DNA from: Oscillospiraceae bacterium
GTDB taxonomy: Bacteria > Bacillota > Clostridia > Oscillospirales > Ruminococcaceae
Assembly: GCA_003445125.1 (NCBI GenBank)
Contig: DLVP01000159.1
Location: 233 to 10,689, forward strand
Direction of reading: 5' to 3'
Length of the DNA stretch: 10,457 nucleotides
The notes beneath the pieces are model-generated. The model was not told the DNA's origin. It made no database searches and saw only the letters and a list, made by a program, of their open reading frames with translations. Each line of letters starts with the position of its first letter. Position 1 is the first letter of the stretch. The position numbers and the translations under genes were made by a program. Of this stretch, positions 1 to 6,540 are shown piece after piece.

Positions 1-44
1 TTCATGCGTAATCGACGTTTCGTCCATGCGATACCGAAGTTACT

Positions 45-2168
45 TTATGCGTTCTCAACAGCATTGATGATTGCATCCAGTGCTGCAATCTGCGCTTCGG
101 TCAGCTCTGCACCGCTTGTGCGCATTGCTTTTGCCACGCTGTAATACGAACGGGTCATCTCTGTGCCGTACTCGATGGTTCCGTTGTATTTCACATAAGG
201 CAGAGCGACGATATCGCGATTATAAGCGGTTTCCGGAATGTCTATCAAAACTGCCGTATAGGTCAGTTCGTTCGCATCCTGGCTGTACACGTTTTTGCCT
301 ATCACGTCAACTGCATCGCCCAAGGTGGTCTTGGCATTGATGTAATCACGCAGTGTGCTGTACCCATCGAGCATGTCTTTCGGCAGCAGGTACATACCGA
401 AGGTTACGCCGTTGTTCTCAGCATAGCTGTAAGACTCGCCGATGCCGAAGGTTGCTTTATCAACAGTCGCCGCAAAACGCAGACCGGCGGTAATGGCACC
501 GTCAGGCAAACGCATCTGCGCACCCTTGCTGGAAAATACGGTAGCAGAGCCGTAGAAGGTTGCTTCTGCGAGAGACAGGTAGCCGGAACCGGCTTTGTCG
601 ATTACCACACGAACGTATTTCACGTTATTTGCGGTGATTGCATAAGCATCCAAACGACCGGTGCTTTTACCGGAAGTTTCATCGTTCACAGACTTGACTG
701 TCTCCCAATCCACACCGTTGGAAGAAACTGCTACTGTATAGACATATGCAGCAGGGTCATGATCGTTGTTCCAAAGTCCGCCCCAGTTGAAGCTGACAGC
801 TTGCAGGTCATAGATGCTGTCCAGAGTCCAAACCAATTCACGGTTCTTTGAATCCGGACTCATCCAATCAGGAGCAAAGGCAGTTGATTTGTTGCCATCG
901 TACGTATTCTCAACTTTATGGCTGGCATCGATTTCGGATTTCATATTGGCGGTCGTTACTGCAGAAACAGTAGCACTTGCCAAATCATCTTTGAGGTACA
1001 CAAAGGTCAGGACATTTTCTTCAGCATTTTCAGAAATCGCCAACTGCTGCTTGCCATTTCCGGTGACAGAATATCCGGTGACAGCCGGAGCAGTTTCGGT
1101 AACAGTTTTGCCGACAATTGCGCTTCCTGCTTTTGCCGTGGAAACTTCATTGCCAAAGATGTCTACATATTTTACCGTATATTCCTCTGCGGTAATATCC
1201 AATGCCGTACCGATTGCAGAGAACTCTGCAATACTCCAAATCCAGCTTGCCTGGGTTGTGATTTCAACACGGACGTATTTCGCGGTCTTTGCCACATCGG
1301 TGTCAAAGCTCTGTGCCGTAAGTGACTGCAATCCACCGCCAAGACCCGCTTCTGCGGAATAGGTATATGCTTGAGTGAAGTTTGTACCATCAGAAGAAAC
1401 AGAAACATTAAACGCTTTCGGTGTCATGTCCGTTCCGCCCCAAGACGGACTGCCGAACGTGATATCAAAAGTACTCAAATCATACCACTTATCCAGTTCA
1501 AAAGTGATATAGCCTTTGCCTTGAGCCGCAAACATGGAGCCGGTATCTCCGTCAGATGCATGAATGGGCAACGTCTGCTGATAAGGAGCCAACGATGCCG
1601 AAACATCAACAATTTTCACGGGAGACGGCAGTGCAGACTCCATGGCACCGTACATTTCTACTTCGCGAACTCTGGTGTTGTAACTGTCAACTTTTGTAAG
1701 AGTAAAACGAACATAGCGGACACCGGTCAAATTCAGTCCCTCAAAAGTGACTGCTATTGGTGCCCAATAAGAATTTGACTGTTCTGAACTGATCTCTTCA
1801 TCCTTAACCGTCGTATATACACCGTCGTTGCCTGCGACTTCAACCTTGATGCCCTTCGGTGCTTTATTGTTACCCACATACATCACGATTTTGTCCAAGC
1901 TGTACAGACCGTTCAGTTCAAAAGTGAGCACAGGACTGATCGAACTGTTCCACGGATCCATCCATATACTTGCACTGTCATCTGTAACGCCGTCATACAA
2001 TTTGCCAACAGAGACAGTGTTATTTTCATCGCTGCCCGCCGTCGCCGTTGTAGTGATTGTCGCAATCGCTGCCAGATCCAGTTTTTCGGACTCTGCCGCG
2101 AATGTCGGGAAAGATGCCAAAGTCAGGATCATTGCGAGACTCAGCACCAAAGCCCATACCTTTTTCAT
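45..2168 (-). CDS. Secreted multi-domain discoidin (F5/8 type C) protein, non-catalytic
   Basis: A 707-residue exported protein, probably for binding carbohydrate or surface polymers. Residues 1-25 are a Sec signal peptide (MKKVW, hydrophobic core, cleavage near TFA-A). Three beta-sandwich repeats look like F5/8 type C/discoidin domains: about 33-174, 184-320 and 396-540. Each has a YDG- or SDG-type early motif, a TFEL/VWTL strand and a YVRF/YVRV strand near the end (RYVRF 151-155, KYVRV 297-301, KYVRV 517-521). Residues 329-394 (YTVKYVDIFGNEV, ending LTFVYLKDD) resemble a MucBP-type repeat. The C-terminal 545-690 (GAQMRLP, GLRFAATVD, NRDIVALPYVKY) recalls an unclassified module that I associate with clostridial secreted proteins. 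No glycosidase domain, LPXTG motif, dockerin or SLH domain is visible, so cell attachment is unexplained. The ATG follows a GGAGGAAGAAG ribosome binding site (2171-2181). The gene is alone, with its own promoter. Domain calls come from sequence pattern, not a profile search. Confidence 0.85.
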   Translation of the reverse strand: MKKVWALVLSLAMILTLASFPTFAAESEKLDLAAIATITTTATAGSDENNTVSVGKLYDGVTDDSASIWMDPWNSSISPVLTFELNGLYSLDKIVMYVGNNKAPKGIKVEVAGNDGVYTTVKDEEISSEQSNSYWAPIAVTFEGLNLTGVRYVRFTLTKVDSYNTRVREVEMYGAMESALPSPVKIVDVSASLAPYQQTLPIHASDGDTGSMFAAQGKGYITFELDKWYDLSTFDITFGSPSWGGTDMTPKAFNVSVSSDGTNFTQAYTYSAEAGLGGGLQSLTAQSFDTDVAKTAKYVRVEITTQASWIWSIAEFSAIGTALDITAEEYTVKYVDIFGNEVSTAKAGSAIVGKTVTETAPAVTGYSVTGNGKQQLAISENAEENVLTFVYLKDDLASATVSAVTTANMKSEIDASHKVENTYDGNKSTAFAPDWMSPDSKNRELVWTLDSIYDLQAVSFNWGGLWNNDHDPAAYVYTVAVSSNGVDWETVKSVNDETSGKSTGRLDAYAITANNVKYVRVVIDKAGSGYLSLAEATFYGSATVFSSKGAQMRLPDGAITAGLRFAATVDKATFGIGESYSYAENNGVTFGMYLLPKDMLDGYSTLRDYINAKTTLGDAVDVIGKNVYSQDANELTYTAVLIDIPETAYNRDIVALPYVKYNGTIEYGTEMTRSYYSVAKAMRTSGAELTEAQIAALDAIINAVENA

Positions 2169-2231
2169 AACTTCTTCCTCCTAATTCCCTTGGCGCAGGT
2201 ACAAAGCTATCACGCCACTTTCATTGTCTCA

Positions 2232-2260
2232 AGTATAGCACCATTTCTCGCGTTTGTAAA
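2232..2260 (-). promoter_or_regulatory. Sigma-A promoter of the discoidin-protein gene
   Basis: Read on the minus strand: -35 TTTACA (2255-2260), a 17-bp spacer and -10 TATACT (2232-2237), about 65 bp upstream of the ATG. The -35 box lies inside an 18-bp block (2251-2268) and the -10 box inside a 14-bp block (2224-2237). Both blocks are also present upstream of the pseudogene at 2504-2881. Confidence 0.75.
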
Positions 2261-2268
2261 CATTTTAC
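2256..2268. promoter_or_regulatory. Candidate operator GTAAAATGTTTAC overlapping the -35 box
   Basis: An imperfect palindrome (GTAAA, 3 bp, TTTAC) covers the -35 element of the discoidin gene. It is identical upstream of the decayed paralogue (2959-2971), although the DNA between the conserved blocks has diverged. Conservation outside the hexamer suggests a regulator site, but no regulator can be named. Confidence 0.35.
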
Positions 2269-2269
2269 C

Positions 2270-2503
2270 AAAAGAACCTGAGATTTTCGTCAACTCCACT
2301 AAAATGTTAATTTTTTATGAATTTTTTAATTTGCCGTCTAAAAAGCCAATTTCTCTGCTTTTAATCTACCTTTAGCAGCAATGGCAAATTTTCATTCAGA
2401 AAAACAGCTTTTTGTTTGTTATGCACAAATGTGTCTCCTGCTCCTGTGGCGGCGGTTCTTGTTGACCGACGACAGCAAAGTGTCTTTGACTCCCTGCCGT
2501 TTT
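2270..2503. other. AT-rich gene-free stretch
   Basis: The part at about 2270-2420 is rich in A/T runs; the part up to 2503 is more GC-balanced. I see no credible gene, RNA or terminator. Translation in the pseudogene's direction gives no recognisable continuation of the lost discoidin domain. Confidence 0.5.
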
Positions 2504-2511
2504 TCAGTCCC

Positions 2512-2575
2512 GCAGGCTCCTTCCGTCACGCTTGCGCGTGCCACCCCTTCCTCCCGGAGGAAGGCTTACGGTGAC
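2512..2575. repeat. Short palindromic repeat, family B (GTCACGC/CCTTCCTCC hairpins)
   Basis: Two adjacent hairpins: TCACGC-TTGC-GCGTG (about 2526-2540) and CCTTCCTCC-C-GGAGGAAGG (about 2546-2564). The two-hairpin layout matches the other repeats here, but with different bases (CACGC arms instead of GTCGCC). I read it as a small non-coding repeat that helped replace the 3' part of the pseudogene. Confidence 0.6.
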
Positions 2576-2614
2576 GAACTGCTCTGCCGCAAAATTACGT
2601 CCTACGAATCTCAA

Positions 2615-2651
2615 CCCCCTCAGTCGCCTACGGCGACAGCTCCCCTCTTTA
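2615..2651. repeat. Short palindromic repeat, family A, truncated copy
   Basis: CCCCTCAGTCGCCTACGGCG starts this copy, which continues as ACAGCTCCCCTCTTTA. It has the first hairpin (GTCGCC..GGCGAC) and half of the second (AGCTCCCCTC). The second arm seen at 10184-10232 (GAGGGAGCC) is missing, and pseudogene coding sequence begins at that point. It therefore marks the breakpoint in the paralogue. Confidence 0.65.
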
Positions 2652-2933
2652 CCGATGTCCGCCGTGCCGTGGAGCGTCACCTCAAACGTGACATCCGCAC
2701 GGTTGCTGTCGCTCTTTGTCCATGCGACCGTCGTGTCGCCGTCGATCAGTTTTTCAAAGCCCATGGTGATTGTTGCATTATTCGTCAGATCCAGCGCTGC
2801 ATCCTCCGCGAACGTTGGGAAAGACGCCACCGTCAGGATCATGGCGAGACTCAGCAACAGAGCCCATACTTTTTCCTCCAATCATTCCCACGGCGCAGGG
2901 GCTGCACCACCGCGCCGTTTTACTCTTGTCTCA

Positions 2934-2963
2934 AGTATAACAATCCCGTTTTTCGTTTGTAAA
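2934..2963 (-). promoter_or_regulatory. Relict sigma-A promoter of the pseudogene
   Basis: Minus-strand -35 TTTACA (2958-2963), an 18-bp spacer and -10 TATACT (2934-2939). The flanking blocks match the intact paralogue exactly: GTAAAATGTTTACAAACG (2954-2971) and TATACTTGAGACAA (2926-2939). Transcription may continue although translation is lost. Confidence 0.65.
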
Positions 2964-3082
2964 CATTTTACGAATGATTTTCGGTAATCCGACGTTTTTT
3001 TGTAAAATCCTGATAAAAGGTTTCCGAAAACTTTGTGTATTTTTCGCCGTCACTTTTGCAATCTTCTCTTTTTATTCACCTT

Positions 3083-4066
3083 TTACGTCCCGCTCGTCAC
3101 CTCGGAGGTTTCCTCCTCGGCGGAAAAGTCCGCAAATCCGTCGTACAGCTGCTCCAGCATTTTCTCAAACGTCTGTGCCATTTCGGGCGAACGCCGATCC
3201 ACTGCGGTCATGTCCACAAACGCAAGCTGTCCCTTTTTCACCGCCGTTTTGCTCTTATAAACCGCGTTTTTCTTCAATTCCTCCGCAGTTACCGTCTCCG
3301 AAAAGACCATGGCGTGCGGATTGAGGGTTTTGAGCGTTTCTTCCGAAACATACCGTCCCGTTTGCTCATCGGCGGCATTCGTGAAGTCGAGCATTTCCAG
3401 AATCTCGTTCTCCAGCGTTCCCGCGCAGGCGACATACGTGTTCAGTTCCTGCACATACAGCACGGCGATCGGTTCCAGGTCGTTGGCTTTGCGGTACGCC
3501 GCAGTTTTCTCTTTCAATTTTTCAAACGAAGCCAAAAACGCTTTCCTTGCCGCTTCGCCATTCTTTTTCCCGGTGGTTTTTCCGTCGAGCGCCGTCAGAA
3601 GATCGTCAAACGCCAGCGCCGTTTCCTCCAGCGTCTGTGCAGGCTCCAGGCACAGCACGGCAATTCCGTTTTTATCCAGCCACTCCATGGTGTCGGCGCT
3701 CAGTTCCTGCGACGTAAGCACAAGATCGGGCTGCAATTTGATGATGGCTTCCAGATCCGGCTGTGCCGCCGTTCCGACATCGGGAAGGGCGGAAATCTGC
3801 GTGGAATAAAGGCAATAGGTACTTCTTGCGATCAGGCGGTTCTCCTCGCCGTAATACCCCAGCGCCGCCGTCAGCGACGGGGAAAGCGAAACGATTTTTT
3901 CCGGTTTCTTATACAGGGTGGTATCCCGCACGGTGAGCGGATATTCCTCATCGACAGACGACGTCTGCGCGGCGGACGATTCCGCTGTACTGTCCGCGGG
4001 AGAGGGCGTCTGCGTACACGAAGCGAACATCAGCGTGGCAAGCAACAGGGCGACAATCTTTTTCAT
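3083..4066 (-). CDS. ABC transporter substrate-binding lipoprotein, BtuF/FhuD (TroA)-like
   Basis: A 327-residue exported lipoprotein. Residues 1-17 form a lipoprotein signal (MKKIVALLLATLMFASC) with the lipid-carrying Cys17 and a Ser/Thr/Ala-rich linker to about 42. The periplasmic-binding fold of the B12/siderophore type follows: PEKIVSLSPSLTAALGYYG (55-73), LPDVG (94-98), DLEAIIKLQPDLVLT (104-118), then a long central helix (about 145-190) and a second lobe. The strand-helix phrase IVSLSPS...PDLVLTS is typical of BtuF/FhuD family proteins, which pass vitamin B12, haem or siderophores to a BtuCD-like permease. No permease or ATPase gene lies in the window and no cobalamin riboswitch fits the short leader, so the ligand is open. 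The tail is acidic (SAEEETSE). The start is supported by GGAG shortly upstream and a promoter at 4102-4130. No clear terminator follows. Confidence 0.82.
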   Translation of the reverse strand: MKKIVALLLATLMFASCTQTPSPADSTAESSAAQTSSVDEEYPLTVRDTTLYKKPEKIVSLSPSLTAALGYYGEENRLIARSTYCLYSTQISALPDVGTAAQPDLEAIIKLQPDLVLTSQELSADTMEWLDKNGIAVLCLEPAQTLEETALAFDDLLTALDGKTTGKKNGEAARKAFLASFEKLKEKTAAYRKANDLEPIAVLYVQELNTYVACAGTLENEILEMLDFTNAADEQTGRYVSEETLKTLNPHAMVFSETVTAEELKKNAVYKSKTAVKKGQLAFVDMTAVDRRSPEMAQTFEKMLEQLYDGFADFSAEEETSEVTSGT

Positions 4067-4101
4067 TTTTTCTTCTCCGTTTCCGTTTTTCTTCCGCTTA
4101 T

Positions 4102-4130
4102 ATAGTACCGCGTTTTTGGAAAAAAATCAA
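4102..4130 (-). promoter_or_regulatory. Sigma-A promoter of the substrate-binding lipoprotein gene
   Basis: Minus-strand -35 TTGATT (4125-4130), a 17-bp spacer and -10 TACTAT (4102-4107), about 35 bp before the ATG at 4066. It points away from the promoter at 4136-4164, with 5 bp between the two -35 boxes. Confidence 0.65.
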
Positions 4131-4135
4131 GGCTC

Positions 4136-4164
4136 TTGACGCAGACGCCGTCTTATGGTACACT
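4136..4164 (+). promoter_or_regulatory. Sigma-A promoter of the 4187-6500 operon
   Basis: -35 TTGACG (4136-4141), a 17-bp spacer and -10 TACACT (4159-4164). The ATG at 4187 lies 22 bp downstream with a GAGGAAGTG ribosome binding site between, so the leader is very short (about 15-20 nt). Confidence 0.75.
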
Positions 4165-4186
4165 GTGAAGATGAGGAAGTGACTGT

Positions 4187-4669
4187 ATGTCCGAGAAAAA
4201 AATCCGATTTTACAAAATTCTTGCCGCCGCTGTCCTGACCGCCGCGGCAATTGCCATCCTTTTGTTCAAAGTGCCGTTTGTGTCGGAAATCGACCGCGAA
4301 TGGCACGGTTTTGCCGCGCCGACCGGGGAATTCACCGTGACGGTGCGCGGCGAATACACCGGTCATCTGCTCGGTGCCGATTCTTTCAGCGGCGACATTT
4401 TGTTTTCTTCGCCCGACTATGACCTCGCTGTGTTCAATCTCAAAAACGTGACGCTGTCTCTCTACGGCAGCCGTGTCTTTACCTTTCCCAACGGCGTGGA
4501 CGCGAAATTCTCCGCACATCTGCACGGCGGCGTCTTTCGTTTCCGGCACGGCACGCTCTATCTGACTGCCGCCGCGCCTGCCGACGATCCCGCCGAAGCC
4601 ATCCGCCGTTTCCGCCTTTCGCGCGGCGGCACCCCGTTCGCGGAAGTACCGTGGACGGTGATGAACTGA
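4187..4669 (+). CDS. Unknown membrane-anchored extracytoplasmic protein
   Basis: I do not recognise this 160-residue protein. It starts with a short basic segment (MSEKKIRF) and one hydrophobic helix (about 9-29, YKILAAAVLTAAAIAILLF) with no obvious cleavage site. It is most likely a single-pass protein with its C-terminal part outside. Residues 45-135 alternate in a beta-strand fashion (EFTVTVRGEYTG, DILFSSPDYDLAVFNLKNV, LSLYGSRVFTF, KFSAHLHGGVFRFRHGTLYL), suggesting a small beta-rich domain. The final 25 residues are basic and contain no further helix. The ATG follows GAGGAAGTG. The gene opens the operon and ends 15 bp before truB, so the three genes are probably cotranscribed, but nothing shows a functional link to tRNA modification or flavin synthesis. 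Confidence 0.7.
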   Translation: MSEKKIRFYKILAAAVLTAAAIAILLFKVPFVSEIDREWHGFAAPTGEFTVTVRGEYTGHLLGADSFSGDILFSSPDYDLAVFNLKNVTLSLYGSRVFTFPNGVDAKFSAHLHGGVFRFRHGTLYLTAAAPADDPAEAIRRFRLSRGGTPFAEVPWTVMN

Positions 4670-4684
4670 CGGGAGGGGATTTTT

Positions 4685-5608
4685 TTGGACGGTATTTTGC
4701 CTGTTTTCAAGCCGCAGGGGTTCACTTCGTTTGACGTCATTGCCAAGCTCCGCGGCATGGCGCACCAGCGCCGTCTCGGTCACGCGGGAACGCTTGACCC
4801 GATGGCAACCGGCGTGCTGCCTGTTTTTTTTGGCAGCGCCACCAAAGCGTGCGATCTGCTGCCCGATTCCGACAAGGAATATGTCGCGGATTTCACCCTG
4901 GGGCAGGTCACCGACACCCAGGACAGCACGGGAGAGGTTCTTCAGACCTTCCCTGTCGCGGTCAGCGACGCGCAGATACGCGACGCCGTTGCCTCCTTTC
5001 GCGGAAAGCAGCAGCAGATTCCGCCGATGTATTCTGCGATCAAGGTCGGCGGGCAAAAGCTCTACGATCTCGCGCGGCGCGGCGTGGAAATCGAACGCCG
5101 CCCGCGCGAAATTACCCTGTATGAAATCGAACTTCTCTCTTTTGACGGCATTCACGGCAGGCTGCGGATTTCCTGTTCCAAAGGCACCTATATCCGCACG
5201 GTCTGCCACGACCTCGGACAGAAGCTCGGCTGCGGCGCTGTGATGACCGCCTTATGCCGCACCAAAGCCGCAGGATTTTCGCTTGACGACTGTCTGACGC
5301 TTGATGAAATTCAGCAGCATTGCGACCGCGGGACGCTTTCGTCCGTGCTGCGTCCGATCGGCGGCGTTTTTTCCTTTCTGCCCCGTGTCGTCCTTACCGA
5401 CGCGCTTTCCCGCCGCTTTCTCAACGGCGTGAAGCTCGATGCCGCCCGCCTTTCACTCAAAACTGTGGAGGAGGAAGTCGGCATCTGGCACGAGAACAGG
5501 CAGTTTCTCGCCATCGGCACGGTCGCCGAAGAAAGCGGGCGGCTTGTCCTGCGCTCCAAAACCCAATTCTTTACTTTAGAGGATCTGAACGCTCATGGTG
5601 ATCTTTGA
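4685..5608 (+). CDS. truB: tRNA pseudouridine(55) synthase TruB
   Basis: Isomerises U55 in the T-loop of tRNAs to pseudouridine; cytoplasmic. The 307 residues are the usual TruB length. The start is TTG, placed by GGGAGGGG (4671-4678) and by the family N-terminus (DGILPVFKPQGFTSFDVIAK). The catalytic motif GHAGTLDPMATGVLPV holds the nucleophile Asp38. Further hallmarks are the KEYVADFTLGQVTDTQDSTG segment (64-83), IPPMYSAIKVGGQKLYDLAR (112-131) and the RNA-binding KGTYIRTVCHDLG (166-178). The C-terminal 230-307 fits the small TruB C-terminal/PUA-like domain. It overlaps ribF by 14 bp, the conserved truB-ribF order of Firmicutes. The usual upstream partners (rbfA, nanoRNase) are absent. Confidence 0.96.
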   Translation: MDGILPVFKPQGFTSFDVIAKLRGMAHQRRLGHAGTLDPMATGVLPVFFGSATKACDLLPDSDKEYVADFTLGQVTDTQDSTGEVLQTFPVAVSDAQIRDAVASFRGKQQQIPPMYSAIKVGGQKLYDLARRGVEIERRPREITLYEIELLSFDGIHGRLRISCSKGTYIRTVCHDLGQKLGCGAVMTALCRTKAAGFSLDDCLTLDEIQQHCDRGTLSSVLRPIGGVFSFLPRVVLTDALSRRFLNGVKLDAARLSLKTVEEEVGIWHENRQFLAIGTVAEESGRLVLRSKTQFFTLEDLNAHGDL

Positions 5609-6500
5609 TTCGCTTGAAAAAATCGCCGTTCCCGAACCGTGTGCCGTGGCACTCGGGTTGTTCGACGGCGTTCACAAAGCGCACCGCGCCGTCCTTCATG
5701 CCGCCGCGGACACGGCGCTTCCGCTTGCGGTATTCACCTTCCGCACCGACCGTGCCCTTCCTGCGTCAAAGCCGCATTTTGAGCCGCTGATGACGCCCGA
5801 ACATCGCGCACGGGTGCTGGAATCACTCGGCTGCGTCTACCTGGCGATTCCCGAATTTGACGAATTTTCCGCGCTTTCTCCCGAAGCCTTTGCCGAACAC
5901 GTACTGGTCGAACGCATGAACGCCCGCGCCGTTTGCTGCGGGTATGATTTCCGCTTCGGCAAGAACGGCGCGGGCGACGCGGCTCTGCTCTGCAAACTGG
6001 GAAAACGGTTCGGCTTTTCCGTTCACGTCACCGACTGCATGACCGTCGGGGGAATTCCCGTCAGTTCCACCACCATGCGCCGCGCCCTTTCCGACGGCGA
6101 CATGGCGTTATACCGCGCCATGTGCGGTGATGACTACACCGTCACCGCCCCCATCCTGCACGGCAAGGCGCTCGGGAGGACGCTGGATTTTCCGACCGTT
6201 AACCAACCGCTCGATCCCGCCGAAAAGCTCCCGCGGTTCGGTGTCTATGTCTCCGACGTACAGATCGGAAACGCCCATTTCCGCGGGGTCAGCAATGTCG
6301 GCATCAAACCGACCGTCACCGACGCGCACGTGCCGCTTTGTGAAACGCACATTCTCGGCTTTCACGGCGATTTATACGGGCAGATCCTTTCCGTGCGGCT
6401 GCTTGCCTTTTTGCGCGACGAGAAGAAATTTTGCTCCGTGGAGGAGCTGAAATCCGCCATTGCCGCCGACCGCGACGCGGCAAAAGCCTTTGAAGAATAA
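5595..6500 (+). CDS. ribF: Bifunctional riboflavin kinase / FAD synthetase RibF
   Basis: Converts riboflavin to FMN and then FAD in the cytoplasm. The 301 residues match the family. The N-terminal adenylyltransferase domain (about 1-175) carries ALGLFDGVHKAH (19-30), GYDFRFGKNGAGD (116-128) and SSTTMRRALSDGD (157-169). The C-terminal kinase domain (about 180-300) has GRTLDFPTVN (194-203, the GxPTAN-type nucleotide and Mg site), SNVGIKPTV (233-241) and the catalytic Glu250 in CETHILGFHGDLYG. The usual HxGH of the nucleotide-binding motif reads HKAH here (Gly to Ala at 29). The start lies inside the end of truB, with AGAGGA at 5578-5583, so translation is probably coupled. A strong terminator follows immediately. 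Confidence 0.95.
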   Translation: MVIFDSLEKIAVPEPCAVALGLFDGVHKAHRAVLHAAADTALPLAVFTFRTDRALPASKPHFEPLMTPEHRARVLESLGCVYLAIPEFDEFSALSPEAFAEHVLVERMNARAVCCGYDFRFGKNGAGDAALLCKLGKRFGFSVHVTDCMTVGGIPVSSTTMRRALSDGDMALYRAMCGDDYTVTAPILHGKALGRTLDFPTVNQPLDPAEKLPRFGVYVSDVQIGNAHFRGVSNVGIKPTVTDAHVPLCETHILGFHGDLYGQILSVRLLAFLRDEKKFCSVEELKSAIAADRDAAKAFEE

Positions 6501-6505
6501 CCGAA

Positions 6506-6540
6506 CCCCCGCGCTTTTTACAAGCGCGGGGGCAATTTTT
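6506..6540 (+). terminator. Rho-independent terminator of the truB-ribF operon
   Basis: An 11-bp perfect stem (CCCCCGCGCTT 6506-6516 with AAGCGCGGGGG 6522-6532), a 5-nt loop and a T run starting at 6536. On the plus strand it ends ribF. On the minus strand there is no T tract after the stem, so it is one-directional. The stop codon of the convergent phosphatase gene (6518-6520) sits in the loop. Confidence 0.9.

Larger units (their letters stand above)
2504..2881 (-). pseudogene. 5' remnant of a paralogue of the discoidin protein
   Basis: The open frame begins with a signal peptide almost identical to that of the 45-2168 protein (VWALLLSLAMILTVASFPTF against VWALVLSLAMILTLASFPTF). About 50 residues of the first discoidin-like domain follow (ATIT, LIDGDTTVAWTKSD, VTFEVTLHG). 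Homology stops near 2651, where the frame runs into palindromic repeats and yields an arginine-rich nonsense tail (SCRRRRLRGLRF). The start is also broken: relative to the intact gene about 12 bp are missing between the ribosome binding site and codon 3, leaving GGAGGAAAAAGTATGG. The only in-frame initiator is a TTG at 2881 that overlaps the former Shine-Dalgarno and has none of its own. The promoter upstream is preserved. A gene-derived part (about 2652-2880) joined to repeat DNA is the simplest reading. Confidence 0.8.

Noticed and set aside
2381..2987. Plus-strand frames across the pseudogene region
   Set aside because: They read through palindromic repeats and the antisense of a signal peptide and have no ribosome binding site.
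3035..4105. A 356-codon plus-strand frame opposite the substrate-binding lipoprotein
   Set aside because: It is basic and low in sense (runs of Arg, Phe, His), and it is the shadow of a gene with a lipoprotein signal and TroA motifs.
4067..4186. Cobalamin riboswitch upstream of the BtuF-like gene
   Set aside because: The leader between promoter and start is about 30 nt, far too short, and no B12-box is visible.
4127..5209. A 360-codon minus-strand frame opposite the 160-residue protein and truB
   Set aside because: Both plus-strand genes have motifs, promoter and ribosome binding sites. The antisense translation is rich in Arg, Gly and Ala, with no recognisable domain or ribosome binding site.
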